From contig NZ_PQIA01000014.1 in the NCBI RefSeq assembly GCF_003385235.1, forward strand, positions 117,654 to 181,653: a stretch of 64,000 bases of DNA, given 5' to 3'. The notes under the pieces are model-generated. The model saw only the letters and a list, made by a program, of their open reading frames with translations. It was not told where the DNA came from and did no database searches. This document shows, piece after piece, positions 1 through 6,732 of the stretch. Each line of letters opens with the position of its first letter. Position 1 is the stretch's first letter. The position numbers were made by a program, and so were the translations under genes. Origin of the DNA: Amycolatopsis circi (GTDB lineage Bacteria > Actinomycetota > Actinomycetes > Mycobacteriales > Pseudonocardiaceae).

Positions 1-330
1 AGTCGGGAAGAACGTCGCGATGACCAGTCCCGCCACCCACAGCGCGATCAGCACCGACTCCGGGCCGTGTTTCGGCAGCCCCTGCCGGAGCAGCGCGTGC
101 CGGACCGCCAGCGACGCCCCGGCCAGCCCGAGCGAGGCCGCCGCCAGGAGCACCGCCCCGCCGGGAGGGAAGACGTAGTCGCTGATGACGTCGCGGACCG
201 GGTCGATCGTGCCCGCCGCCACCACGTGCAGCAGGAGGATCGGCACCAGCGAAAAAGCCAAGGCCGCGGCGGCGATCGCGGGCGCCGTCGCGCTGCTCTT
301 CCGCGTTATGAGGGTCACATCGATCAGCAT
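1..330 (-). CDS. DUF998-like integral membrane protein, C-terminus off the left edge
   Basis: The minus strand is open from an ATG at 330 to the window edge, giving 110 residues. Two hydrophobic stretches are visible (near residues 15-38 and 50-70), a third begins at the edge, and a DPVRDVISDYVFPPGG stretch follows the first one. Asp/Ser-containing loops after the first helix are typical of DUF998 membrane proteins, whose function is unknown. No strong Shine-Dalgarno sequence precedes the ATG, so the start is provisional. The C-terminal part is missing. The family call is by resemblance only. Confidence 0.6.
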   Translation of the reverse strand, partial: MLIDVTLITRKSSATAPAIAAAALAFSLVPILLLHVVAAGTIDPVRDVISDYVFPPGGAVLLAAASLGLAGASLAVRHALLRQGLPKHGPESVLIALWVAGLVIATFFPT

Positions 331-723
331 GCTGGCGGCTGTGACCGCCCGGCATCGGGGAACACCCTGAGATGCACCCCTGGAATCCGCGGCCGGTCCG
401 GGGCCGCTCAGTGCCGGATCGGACGGGACGCGCGCCTCCGGTCCGCCGTCGGCACGGCCGGGCGAAATGTCCCGATCCGAGCTGAATAGGACGTTATACA
501 GCGACCGGCGCGCCCCGATCTTACTGTCCTTTGTGGACCTCCCGGGTCCCTCACCCGGGTGGATGTCAGCCCGGGCGGGTGAGGCCGCGAGCCGCCGCCC
601 TCGCCCTGCTGACGGCGCGAAACCGCGCGATCGCTCGGCGCGATGTCCGGGTGAGCCGCGGTTGCCGCCGCTGTGGCCCCGTGTTCAGATCCCGGCGAAC
701 CCAGCCGAAGGAGCACAATTCCC
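331..723. other. Intergenic region between divergent genes
   Basis: About 390 bases separate the divergent membrane-protein and lipoprotein genes. Reading frames here are GC-driven and carry no recognisable domain. The only structure I see is a short perfect hairpin at 541-559. Promoters for both flanking genes presumably lie here, but I cannot place them. Confidence 0.5.
541..559. other. Short hairpin in an intergenic region
   Basis: CCCGGGT at 541-547 and ACCCGGG at 553-559 are perfect 7-base arms around a 5-base loop. It lies about 165 bases upstream of the lipoprotein start. There is no T-tract, and the function is unknown. Confidence 0.3.
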
Positions 724-1293
724 ATGCAGAGGGCACTCGTCAAGGCGGTCGTCGGGGCCGCAGCCGTCGTCGCGCTGGTCAGCGCGTGCGGGTCGGGCGG
801 ATCGAACGACTCGTCCGGATCCGGAGCGTCCGGGCAGAACAGCGCCCAGTCCAGCGGAGCCGCCCAGTCCGGGCAGAACGGCGCGTCCGGGCAGAACGCC
901 GCGTCCGGCGAGAACGGGGCGCCTGGCCAGAACGGGGCCGCCGGGCAGAACGGGCCGGCCGCACAGGCGGTCACCGCCGCGATCCAGCAGGCCTCGCAGG
1001 CCTCGCCGATCAAGTTCGAGCCGGAGAAGGCGGAATTGACCGGCAAGGCCAAGGAAGGCCTGGCCGCGGTCGCGAAAGCCATGCAGGGCAACGATGTCAA
1101 GCTGAAGGTCGTGACCCACGCCGGCTACCCGGACGCGGACAAGGCGAAGAAGCTTTCCGAGGAGCGCGCACAGGCGATTTCGACCGCGCTCGAGAGCGAC
1201 GGCGTCGCCAAGGACCGCGTGCAAAGCGAGCCGAGCGGAAGCGAAAACGCACAGGGCGACCAGGCGTTGGAAACGCAGCTCAGCGTCGCGTAG
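724..1293 (+). CDS. OmpA-like lipoprotein with Gly-Gln-Asn repeats
   Basis: This 189-residue protein has a signal peptide ending in the lipobox LVSAC (Cys22), so it should be an exported lipoprotein. Residues 36-77 are a degenerate repeat built on GQN/GEN (SGQNG, PGQNG, AGQNG), a flexible Ser/Gly/Asn/Gln spacer. Residues about 94-189 resemble an OmpA/MotB C-terminal domain, a fold known to bind peptidoglycan, including a KAKKLSEERAQAI helix. I chose the ATG at 724 because AAGGAG at 706-711 precedes it and the signal peptide starts there; an upstream in-frame ATG at 673 would add a non-signal tail. The likely role is anchoring or sensing at the cell wall, which is inferred from the domains. 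Confidence 0.8.
   Translation: MQRALVKAVVGAAAVVALVSACGSGGSNDSSGSGASGQNSAQSSGAAQSGQNGASGQNAASGENGAPGQNGAAGQNGPAAQAVTAAIQQASQASPIKFEPEKAELTGKAKEGLAAVAKAMQGNDVKLKVVTHAGYPDADKAKKLSEERAQAISTALESDGVAKDRVQSEPSGSENAQGDQALETQLSVA
829..954 (+). repeat. Intragenic GQN-type repeat of the lipoprotein
   Basis: This stretch encodes a run of short (mostly 5-7 residue) degenerate units around GQN, between the lipidated Cys and the OmpA-like domain. It reads as a low-complexity spacer. Confidence 0.65.
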
Positions 1294-1436
1294 CAACTCG
1301 CTGGTGGGCATTGCCTTGCGGGACCGGACTTCGGTGACGAGCTGAGCGCTGCGGCCTGGCCTGCACCGACGCCTGGTGCCTTCCCGGAACCGGCGCAGTT
1401 CGGCGATCCGCGCGAAATCGCCTCCTGGACACAGTC

Positions 1437-1466
1437 AGCGGTGCACGACCCCGGTCGTGCACCGCT
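1437..1466. terminator. Bidirectional hairpin terminator
   Basis: The 14-base arms AGCGGTGCACGACC (1437-1450) and its exact complement (1453-1466) flank a 2-base loop. The hairpin sits between the convergent lipoprotein (ends 1293) and transporter (ends 1489) genes, as expected for a shared intrinsic terminator. No clear U-tract is seen, which is common in high-GC actinobacteria. Confidence 0.7.
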
Positions 1467-1488
1467 CTGTGGTCCCGGCGGCCGCGGC

Positions 1489-2805
1489 TCAGTTGAGTGC
1501 GCCGCGGCTCTGATCGGCCAGCGCCCCGAACCCGATGCACAACGCACCCGCGACGAACAGCAGGGAAACTCCCCAGGTCGCGTGCGTCGCGGACGCTTCC
1601 ACGATCGCCAGCGCGGCCAGCGGCGCGAGCCCGCCGGACACCGCTCCCCCGACCTCGCGCCCGGTGCCGAGACCGGTCGAGCGGACCTCTGCCGGGAATT
1701 GCTTGGCCAGGAACGCGCCCTGTGCCGAAAGCATCGCCGGAACCACGATGCCGGTGGCCAGCACGAGGCCGAGCCAGATGAACCAGCTGGTACCGGTGTC
1801 GAGCAGCCAGAAGAACGGGAACGCCAGCAATCCCGTCGCCACCGCGCCGGCGACCACGACCTTCTTCGCCCCGACGCGGTCGCTGATCCATCCGGCGATC
1901 GGCACCGTCACGATCGCCGTCGCGCTCGCGATGCTGATCCCCAGCGCACCGATATTCGCCGGTATGCCACGGAAATTCGTCAGGTAGGCGAGCGAGAAGG
2001 TCTTGAACACATAGCTGACGCCGTTGTAGCCGATGGTGATCACCATGACCACCGCCAGCGCGCGCCAGTCGCTGCGGAACAGCTTCACCAGCGGCCGGTT
2101 CGCCCAGCCGCGCGGCCGGTTTTTCTTGCTCCGCACCAGGTTCTCGAACTCCGGCGTCTCCGGCACCCGGCGGCGCACCCACAGCCCGACGCCGACGAGC
2201 AGGAAGCTGGCCAGGAACGGAATCCGCCAGCCGAAACCGTGCAGGAATTCTTTGTCCAAAGTGGTCAGTCCGGCGACGGCGAGCGAGGAGACGAGCAGCC
2301 CCACGTTCACGCCCAGCGCGGGCCACGAACCTTGGCGACCGCGTTTGCGCGGGTCAGCGTGCTCGTAGGCGACCGCGATCGCGCCGCCGAATTCCGCCCC
2401 GGCACCCAGTCCTTGCAACAGCCGCAGCACCACGAGCAGTACCGGCGCGAGAAGCCCGGCGCTCGCGTAACTGGGCAGCAAGCCAATCCCCGCCGAGGAA
2501 ACGCCCATCAGCACGAAGGTCCACGACAGCACCTTCTTCCGGCCGATCCGGTCGCCGAGCGCGCCGAACACGATGCCGCCGATCGGCCGGGCCAGGAAGC
2601 CGACCGCGAAGGTCGCGACCGAGGCCATCGTCGCGGCGGCGTCGTCGCCGGGCGGGAAGAACACGTGGCCGAACACCAACGCGGCCATCGACGCGTAGAG
2701 GTAGAAGTCGAACCACTCGAGCGCGGAGCCGACGACCACCGCCACCCCGACTCCGCGCGGGGCTTTCCGGGTCGTTCCGACGCTGTCGTCCACAACACTG
2801 GGCAT
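1489..2805 (-). CDS. MFS transporter, metabolite:H+ symporter (MHS) type
   Basis: This 438-residue protein has about 12 membrane segments. The N-terminal GSALEWFDFYLYAS motif is the hallmark of the MHS branch of the major facilitator superfamily (shikimate, dicarboxylate and betaine symporters). It probably imports an organic acid by proton symport across the cytoplasmic membrane. The ATG at 2805 gives a short cytosolic leader before the first helix. A CGTATATCCG element at 2890-2899 lies upstream and also occurs upstream of the acyl-CoA dehydrogenase at 3.85 kb. That suggests shared control by the adjacent IclR regulator, and a substrate degraded by the neighbouring CoA enzymes. The substrate itself cannot be read from the sequence. 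Confidence 0.85.
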   Translation of the reverse strand: MPSVVDDSVGTTRKAPRGVGVAVVVGSALEWFDFYLYASMAALVFGHVFFPPGDDAAATMASVATFAVGFLARPIGGIVFGALGDRIGRKKVLSWTFVLMGVSSAGIGLLPSYASAGLLAPVLLVVLRLLQGLGAGAEFGGAIAVAYEHADPRKRGRQGSWPALGVNVGLLVSSLAVAGLTTLDKEFLHGFGWRIPFLASFLLVGVGLWVRRRVPETPEFENLVRSKKNRPRGWANRPLVKLFRSDWRALAVVMVITIGYNGVSYVFKTFSLAYLTNFRGIPANIGALGISIASATAIVTVPIAGWISDRVGAKKVVVAGAVATGLLAFPFFWLLDTGTSWFIWLGLVLATGIVVPAMLSAQGAFLAKQFPAEVRSTGLGTGREVGGAVSGGLAPLAALAIVEASATHATWGVSLLFVAGALCIGFGALADQSRGALN

Positions 2806-2886
2806 GGTCCTGCTCTCCGGAACTGGGGCACGGGCGAGCGGAAGCCAGCCGGCGCGCGCCGTTGCGTGCGTATTTGGGAACGCTTG

Positions 2887-2902
2887 ATGCGTATATCCGG
2901 AT
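2887..2902. promoter_or_regulatory. Candidate IclR-type operator upstream of the MHS transporter
   Basis: ATGCGTATATCCGGAT shares the core CGTATATCCG with 3827-3842, upstream of the acyl-CoA dehydrogenase. It lies 82 bases upstream of the transporter start. The assignment rests on the shared core and the adjacent IclR gene. Confidence 0.5.
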
Positions 2903-2947
2903 GTCAGGAGACCGCGAACACACCGGTCAAGGGGGACGGGGCCGGGT

Positions 2948-2993
2948 CTCGTGAGTGTTTATGCCGGTTAGAACCGGCATAAACACTCACGAG
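2948..2993. repeat. Dispersed palindromic element, copy 1 (possible terminator)
   Basis: Perfect 22-base arms (2948-2969 and 2972-2993, beginning CTCGTGAGTG) flank the 2-base spacer AG. The element starts three bases past the IclR stop codon on the minus strand, where it could end transcription. A nearly identical element occurs at 41885-41928, again just past a minus-strand stop codon. The arms carry TTTATGCC and are less GC-rich than their surroundings. Confidence 0.9.
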
Positions 2994-2996
2994 CAG

Positions 2997-3737
2997 TCAG
3001 CTTTGGCGCGAGGCTTCCCAGCGCTTCACGACTGCCGCCGTGATGTCGGCCAGCGCGTCGCCGATCTCGGGCAGTCGTTCGGAAATCCGCGTGGTCGGAC
3101 CCGCGACCGCGATCGCCGCGACGACCTCTCCGTCGACCAGGATCGGCCGCGCCGCCGCGCTCACGTCGGGCAGCGTTTCGCCGCGGTTGAGCGCGACGCC
3201 CTTGGCGCGGACGGTGTCGAGTTCTTCCAGCGCGGCCTGCACGCGATCGGTATCGGGGAGCACCGACTTGAGGTACGCCTCGCGCCTGCGCGCCGGCCAG
3301 TGCGCGAGGAAGATCTTGCCCGCGCTCGGCGGATACAGCGGCCGTCGGGTGCGCAGCGGCGCGGAGTAGCGGATGGGCTGCTCGGATTCGACCGCGTCCA
3401 CGTAGATCAGCGAATCCCCGACCGCGGCGCCGAGCATGACCGTCTCGCCGAACCGGCGGCGCAGTTCCTCCAGCGCGGGCCGGGCCGCGGTCGCGATGCC
3501 GGGCAGGCCGCCGGTGAGCAGGTTCCCCAGCGCGGGACCGAGCTGATAGGCGCCGTCGGCCTCGATCAGGTAGCCGGTCGACACCAACCCCTTGACCAGG
3601 CCGAACACCGAGGATTTCGGCGCGTCGAGGGCCACCGACAGCTCGTGCAGCCGCATCCCGGGCTGCCGCGCGACGCACTCCAGGATGCTGGTGACGCGCC
3701 CGACCGTCCGGTGCGCCTTGGCAGTCGACTCGGTCAC
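2997..3737 (-). CDS. IclR-family transcriptional regulator
   Basis: This 246-residue protein has an N-terminal winged helix-turn-helix (LHELSVALDAPKSSVFGLVKGL, around residues 25-50) and a C-terminal IclR effector domain (about 75-240). IclR proteins bind operators as dimers or tetramers and respond to small aromatic or organic acids. I chose the GTG at 3737 because GGGGAGG precedes it; an in-frame start at 3785 would run through the perfect palindrome at 3753-3768. That palindrome is placed for autoregulation. Related sites precede the MHS transporter and the acyl-CoA dehydrogenase, so all three units probably form one regulon. Confidence 0.85.
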   Translation of the reverse strand: MTESTAKAHRTVGRVTSILECVARQPGMRLHELSVALDAPKSSVFGLVKGLVSTGYLIEADGAYQLGPALGNLLTGGLPGIATAARPALEELRRRFGETVMLGAAVGDSLIYVDAVESEQPIRYSAPLRTRRPLYPPSAGKIFLAHWPARRREAYLKSVLPDTDRVQAALEELDTVRAKGVALNRGETLPDVSAAARPILVDGEVVAAIAVAGPTTRISERLPEIGDALADITAAVVKRWEASRQS

Positions 3738-3752
3738 GGCAGCCTCCCCTGC

Positions 3753-3768
3753 GTTCGTAGATACGAAC
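3753..3768. promoter_or_regulatory. Perfect palindromic operator, likely for the IclR regulator
   Basis: GTTCGTA-GA-TACGAAC has perfect 7-base arms and lies 15 bases upstream of the IclR GTG start. It matches 12 of 16 positions with the site at 3827-3842. Confidence 0.65.
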
Positions 3769-3826
3769 CCTATCGCGACATCCACCCAGAACGACGCTTG
3801 ACCCGAGGCGAGCGTCGCCTTACGTT

Positions 3827-3842
3827 GAACGTATATCCGAAC
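3827..3842. promoter_or_regulatory. Second IclR-type operator, upstream of the acyl-CoA dehydrogenase
   Basis: GAACGTATATCCGAAC aligns with the perfect palindrome at 3753-3768 (12 of 16 identical) and contains the core shared with 2887-2902. It lies 38 bases upstream of the dehydrogenase GTG start. Confidence 0.5.
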
Positions 3843-3879
3843 TCGGCGTTCTTATATGCGCATGATGGAGAGCAGCACT

Positions 3880-5046
3880 GTGGACTTCCAGCTGACCCGA
3901 GACCAGGAGGACATCCGGCGCGCCGTGCGCGAGCTGGCCGCCCGGTTCCCCGACGAGTACTGGGCCGAACGAGACGAACGTTCGGAGTTCCCGCGCGAGT
4001 TCTACGACGCGTTCGCCTCGGCGGGCTGGCTCGGCATGGCGATCCCGGAGCAGTACGGCGGCGGCGGGCTCGGCATCCTCGAAGCCGCGTTGCTGCTGGA
4101 AGAAGTGGCCGCGTCCGGGGCCGGGATGAACGGGTGCAGCACGATGCACCTGACGATCTTCGGGCTCAACACGATCGTCAAGCACGGCAGCGAGGAAATG
4201 CGCCAGGAGATCCTGCCCGGCGCGGTCGACGGTTCGCTGCACGTCTGCTTCGGCGTGACCGAACCGGACGCGGGCACCGACACCACCCGCATCTCCACCT
4301 TCGCCCGCCGCGACGGCGATTCCTACGTGGTGAACGGCCGGAAGGTCTGGATCACCAAGGCGGGCCAGTCGCAGAAGATGGTGCTGATCGCCCGCACCAC
4401 GCCGCGCGACGAGGTGGAGAAGCCGACCGACGGCATGTCCCTGTTCGTCGTGGACATCGAATCCGACGCGGTGCAATTGCGCGCGATCCCCAAGCTCGGC
4501 CGCAACGCGGTGTCGTCCTACGAGGTGCTGATCGACGGCCTGCGGGTGCCGGAATCGGCGCGCGTCGGCGAGGAGGGCAAGGGCTTCCGGTACCTGCTCG
4601 ACGGGCTCAACCCGGAACGCATCCTGCTCGCGCACGAGGCGCTCGGCATCGGGCGGGCGGCACTGCGGCGGGCAGTTCGCTATGCCGGGGAACGGCAGGT
4701 GTTCGGCCGTCCGATCGGGCAGAATCAGGGACTGGCGTTCCCGCTGGCCGAGGCCGCGACCCGGCTCGACGCGGCGGAACTGATGGCGCGCAACGCCGCC
4801 TGGCGCTACGACAACGGCCTGTCCTGCGGCAAGGAGGCGAACATGGCGAAATGGCTGTGCGCGGACGCCGGGTTCCAGGCCGCCGACCAGGCGATCCAAA
4901 CGCACGGCGGAATGGGCTACGCGCGGGAGTACCACGTGGAGCGCTACTTCCGGGAGGCGCGGCTGCTGCGGCTCGCGCCGATCAGCCAGGAAATGGTGCT
5001 GAACTACGTGTCCCAGCACGTGCTCGGGCTGCCGAGGTCGTACTGA
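3880..5046 (+). CDS. Acyl-CoA dehydrogenase
   Basis: This FAD enzyme of 388 residues introduces an alpha-beta double bond into an acyl-CoA. Family motifs are clear: CFGVTEPDAGTDTT in the middle beta domain and THGGMGYAREYHVER near the C-terminus. The usual catalytic Glu of the C-terminal YEGTSQ motif is replaced (LAPISQEM). A Glu lies in LNPERILLA (about residue 246), where isovaleryl-CoA and long-chain dehydrogenases place their base, so I infer that type of active site. GTG 3880 is preferred because GGAGAG precedes it; ATG 3856 in the same frame is the alternative (396 residues). The stop overlaps the next gene by one base, so the two are co-translated. Confidence 0.88.
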   Translation: MDFQLTRDQEDIRRAVRELAARFPDEYWAERDERSEFPREFYDAFASAGWLGMAIPEQYGGGGLGILEAALLLEEVAASGAGMNGCSTMHLTIFGLNTIVKHGSEEMRQEILPGAVDGSLHVCFGVTEPDAGTDTTRISTFARRDGDSYVVNGRKVWITKAGQSQKMVLIARTTPRDEVEKPTDGMSLFVVDIESDAVQLRAIPKLGRNAVSSYEVLIDGLRVPESARVGEEGKGFRYLLDGLNPERILLAHEALGIGRAALRRAVRYAGERQVFGRPIGQNQGLAFPLAEAATRLDAAELMARNAAWRYDNGLSCGKEANMAKWLCADAGFQAADQAIQTHGGMGYAREYHVERYFREARLLRLAPISQEMVLNYVSQHVLGLPRSY

Positions 5047-6263
5047 TGGGCGCGCTCGACGGGCTGCGGGTGCTGGACCTGTCGCGGGTGCTGGCCGGGC
5101 CGTACTGCACGCAGATGCTGGCCGACCACGGCGCCGAGGTGATCAAGGTCGAATCGCCCGCCGGGGACGAGACCCGGGGCTGGGGGCCGCCGTTCCTTTC
5201 GGAAGGCACCAGTGCCTACTACGCGAATCTCAACCGGGGCAAGAAGAACATCGTGCTGGATCTGTCCGGTTCGGACGGTCGTTCCCTGCTCGGAACGCTG
5301 CTCGCTGGCGCGGACGTCGTGGTGGAGAACTTCAAAGCGGGCACGCTCGCGCGCTGGGGCTGGCCGGACGAGACGATCCGGGCGGAGTATCCGGCGTTGA
5401 TCCATTGCCGCATCACGGGTTTCGGTACCGACGGACCGCTCGGCGGGCTGCCGGGGTATGACGCGGTGCTGCAGGCATACGGCGGGTTGATGAGCGTGAA
5501 CGGCGAGGCCGACGGGCCGCCGTTGCGGATCGGAGTGCCGGTCGTCGACGTGGTGACCGGAGTGCTCGGGTTTTCCGGGATTCTGCTGGCCTTGCACGAA
5601 CGGGAGCGGTCCGGGCTCGGGCAGCTGGTCGATTGTTCGTTGCTGGACACCGTGATCAGCTTGCTGCATCCGCATTCCGCGGCCTGGCTCGCTGACGGCG
5701 CGGTGCCGCAGCGGACTGGTTCGGCGCATCCGTCGATCGCGCCGTACGAGACTTTTTCGACGGCGGACGGGCTCTTCTTTGTCGGCGCGGGGAATGACCG
5801 GCAGTTCGCGGCGCTTGTCGAGGTGCTGGGTGCACCTGGACTGGCTTCCGATCCGCGGTTTGCTTCGAATGCGGACCGGGTCCGCAATGTGGGTGCGTTG
5901 CGGGCCGAGCTTGGTGTCCTGATCGGACAGTATAAGCGGGATTCGTTGGCCGAGTTGTTGCTGGCGAGGGGAGTTCCGGCGTCTCCGGTGCACGACATCG
6001 CGGAGGCGATGAACGCTCCGCAGGTGCGGCACCGGGAAATGGTGGTCGAGCGAGACGGGTACCGCGGCGTCGGGGTGCCGGTGAAGCTCGGCCGTACGCC
6101 TGGTTGTGCCGCTGAGTCGCCTCGGTCTCCGGGAGCAGATACGCGGGAGGTTCTTGCCGCGGCTGGGCTTACCGCCGCGGAGGTCGAGGACGCGCTCGCC
6201 AGCGGGGCGGCGGGTACGCAACTTCTCCGGCATAACCAGGTCCGGCCGCCGGGGTCTGGCTGA
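5046..6263 (+). CDS. CaiB/BaiF-family (class III) CoA-transferase
   Basis: This 405-residue protein moves CoA between an acyl-CoA donor and a carboxylic acid. It opens with LRVLDLSRVLAGPYCTQMLA and the AEVIKVE motif of family III transferases. The Asp in GVPVVDVVTGV is the expected catalytic residue that forms the acyl-aspartyl intermediate. The ATG overlaps the stop of the acyl-CoA dehydrogenase, making a two-gene operon. Together they suggest that an imported acid is activated by CoA transfer and then dehydrogenated. The C-terminal 30 residues are low in conservation. The substrate is unknown. Confidence 0.88.
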   Translation: MGALDGLRVLDLSRVLAGPYCTQMLADHGAEVIKVESPAGDETRGWGPPFLSEGTSAYYANLNRGKKNIVLDLSGSDGRSLLGTLLAGADVVVENFKAGTLARWGWPDETIRAEYPALIHCRITGFGTDGPLGGLPGYDAVLQAYGGLMSVNGEADGPPLRIGVPVVDVVTGVLGFSGILLALHERERSGLGQLVDCSLLDTVISLLHPHSAAWLADGAVPQRTGSAHPSIAPYETFSTADGLFFVGAGNDRQFAALVEVLGAPGLASDPRFASNADRVRNVGALRAELGVLIGQYKRDSLAELLLARGVPASPVHDIAEAMNAPQVRHREMVVERDGYRGVGVPVKLGRTPGCAAESPRSPGADTREVLAAAGLTAAEVEDALASGAAGTQLLRHNQVRPPGSG

Positions 6264-6290
6264 GTTACGACGGTTCGGGGTCGCGGGGGC

Positions 6291-6680
6291 TCACCGATGA
6301 TGCCAGGGCTGAGCTTTGAGCCAGGTCAGGTATTCGTCGAAGATCGCCGCCGTGCCGCCGCGCTCGGACCGCTTCTCGAGGAATTCGTCCAGCAGGGAGA
6401 AGAGCAGGTCGTTCACGGTCTGCCGACCAGCCCCGGCGGCTTCGTCGCGCCAGCCTTCGGTGCGATCCGGGAACGCGAGGTGCAGCACCAGCGAGTCCCA
6501 GGTGAGGTTGTCGCCGGCGCCGGCGCGCACGACGAGCGACTCCCTGAAGCCGGTGAGCAGCTGCCTGTCGTTGCCGAAGTCGACGCCGTGGAGGAACGTG
6601 CAGTAGTCGTGATAACTGCCGTCCAGTCCGTAGAGACCCGGGCGCAGGCGGATGTCGCCGAACAGTTTCCGGTAGTCCAT
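6291..6680 (-). CDS. Small protein of unknown function
   Basis: I do not recognise this 129-residue protein. It starts MDYRKLFGDIRLRPGLYG, is rich in aromatic and acidic residues, and has no signal peptide or membrane segment. A helical C-terminal half (TVNDLLFSLLDEFLEKR) is predicted by eye. Its composition resembles small single-domain immunity or phage-type proteins, but that is only an impression. It lies 52 bases downstream of the Pls-like gene on the same strand and ends 27 bases from the convergent CoA-transferase. The frame is free of stops and has normal actinobacterial third-position GC, so I treat it as real. Confidence 0.6.
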   Translation of the reverse strand: MDYRKLFGDIRLRPGLYGLDGSYHDYCTFLHGVDFGNDRQLLTGFRESLVVRAGAGDNLTWDSLVLHLAFPDRTEGWRDEAAGAGRQTVNDLLFSLLDEFLEKRSERGGTAAIFDEYLTWLKAQPWHHR

Positions 6681-6732
6681 AGTGCACCCAGGCTAGTGGG
6701 CGGCTCTGCTCGGCAGAACCGCCCACCGGGCT

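Noticed and set aside
2955..6263. A 1102-codon + strand frame through the IclR, dehydrogenase and transferase region
   Set aside because: Only its last 405 codons are real (the CoA-transferase). The rest is Arg/Gly-rich shadow of other genes with no domain.
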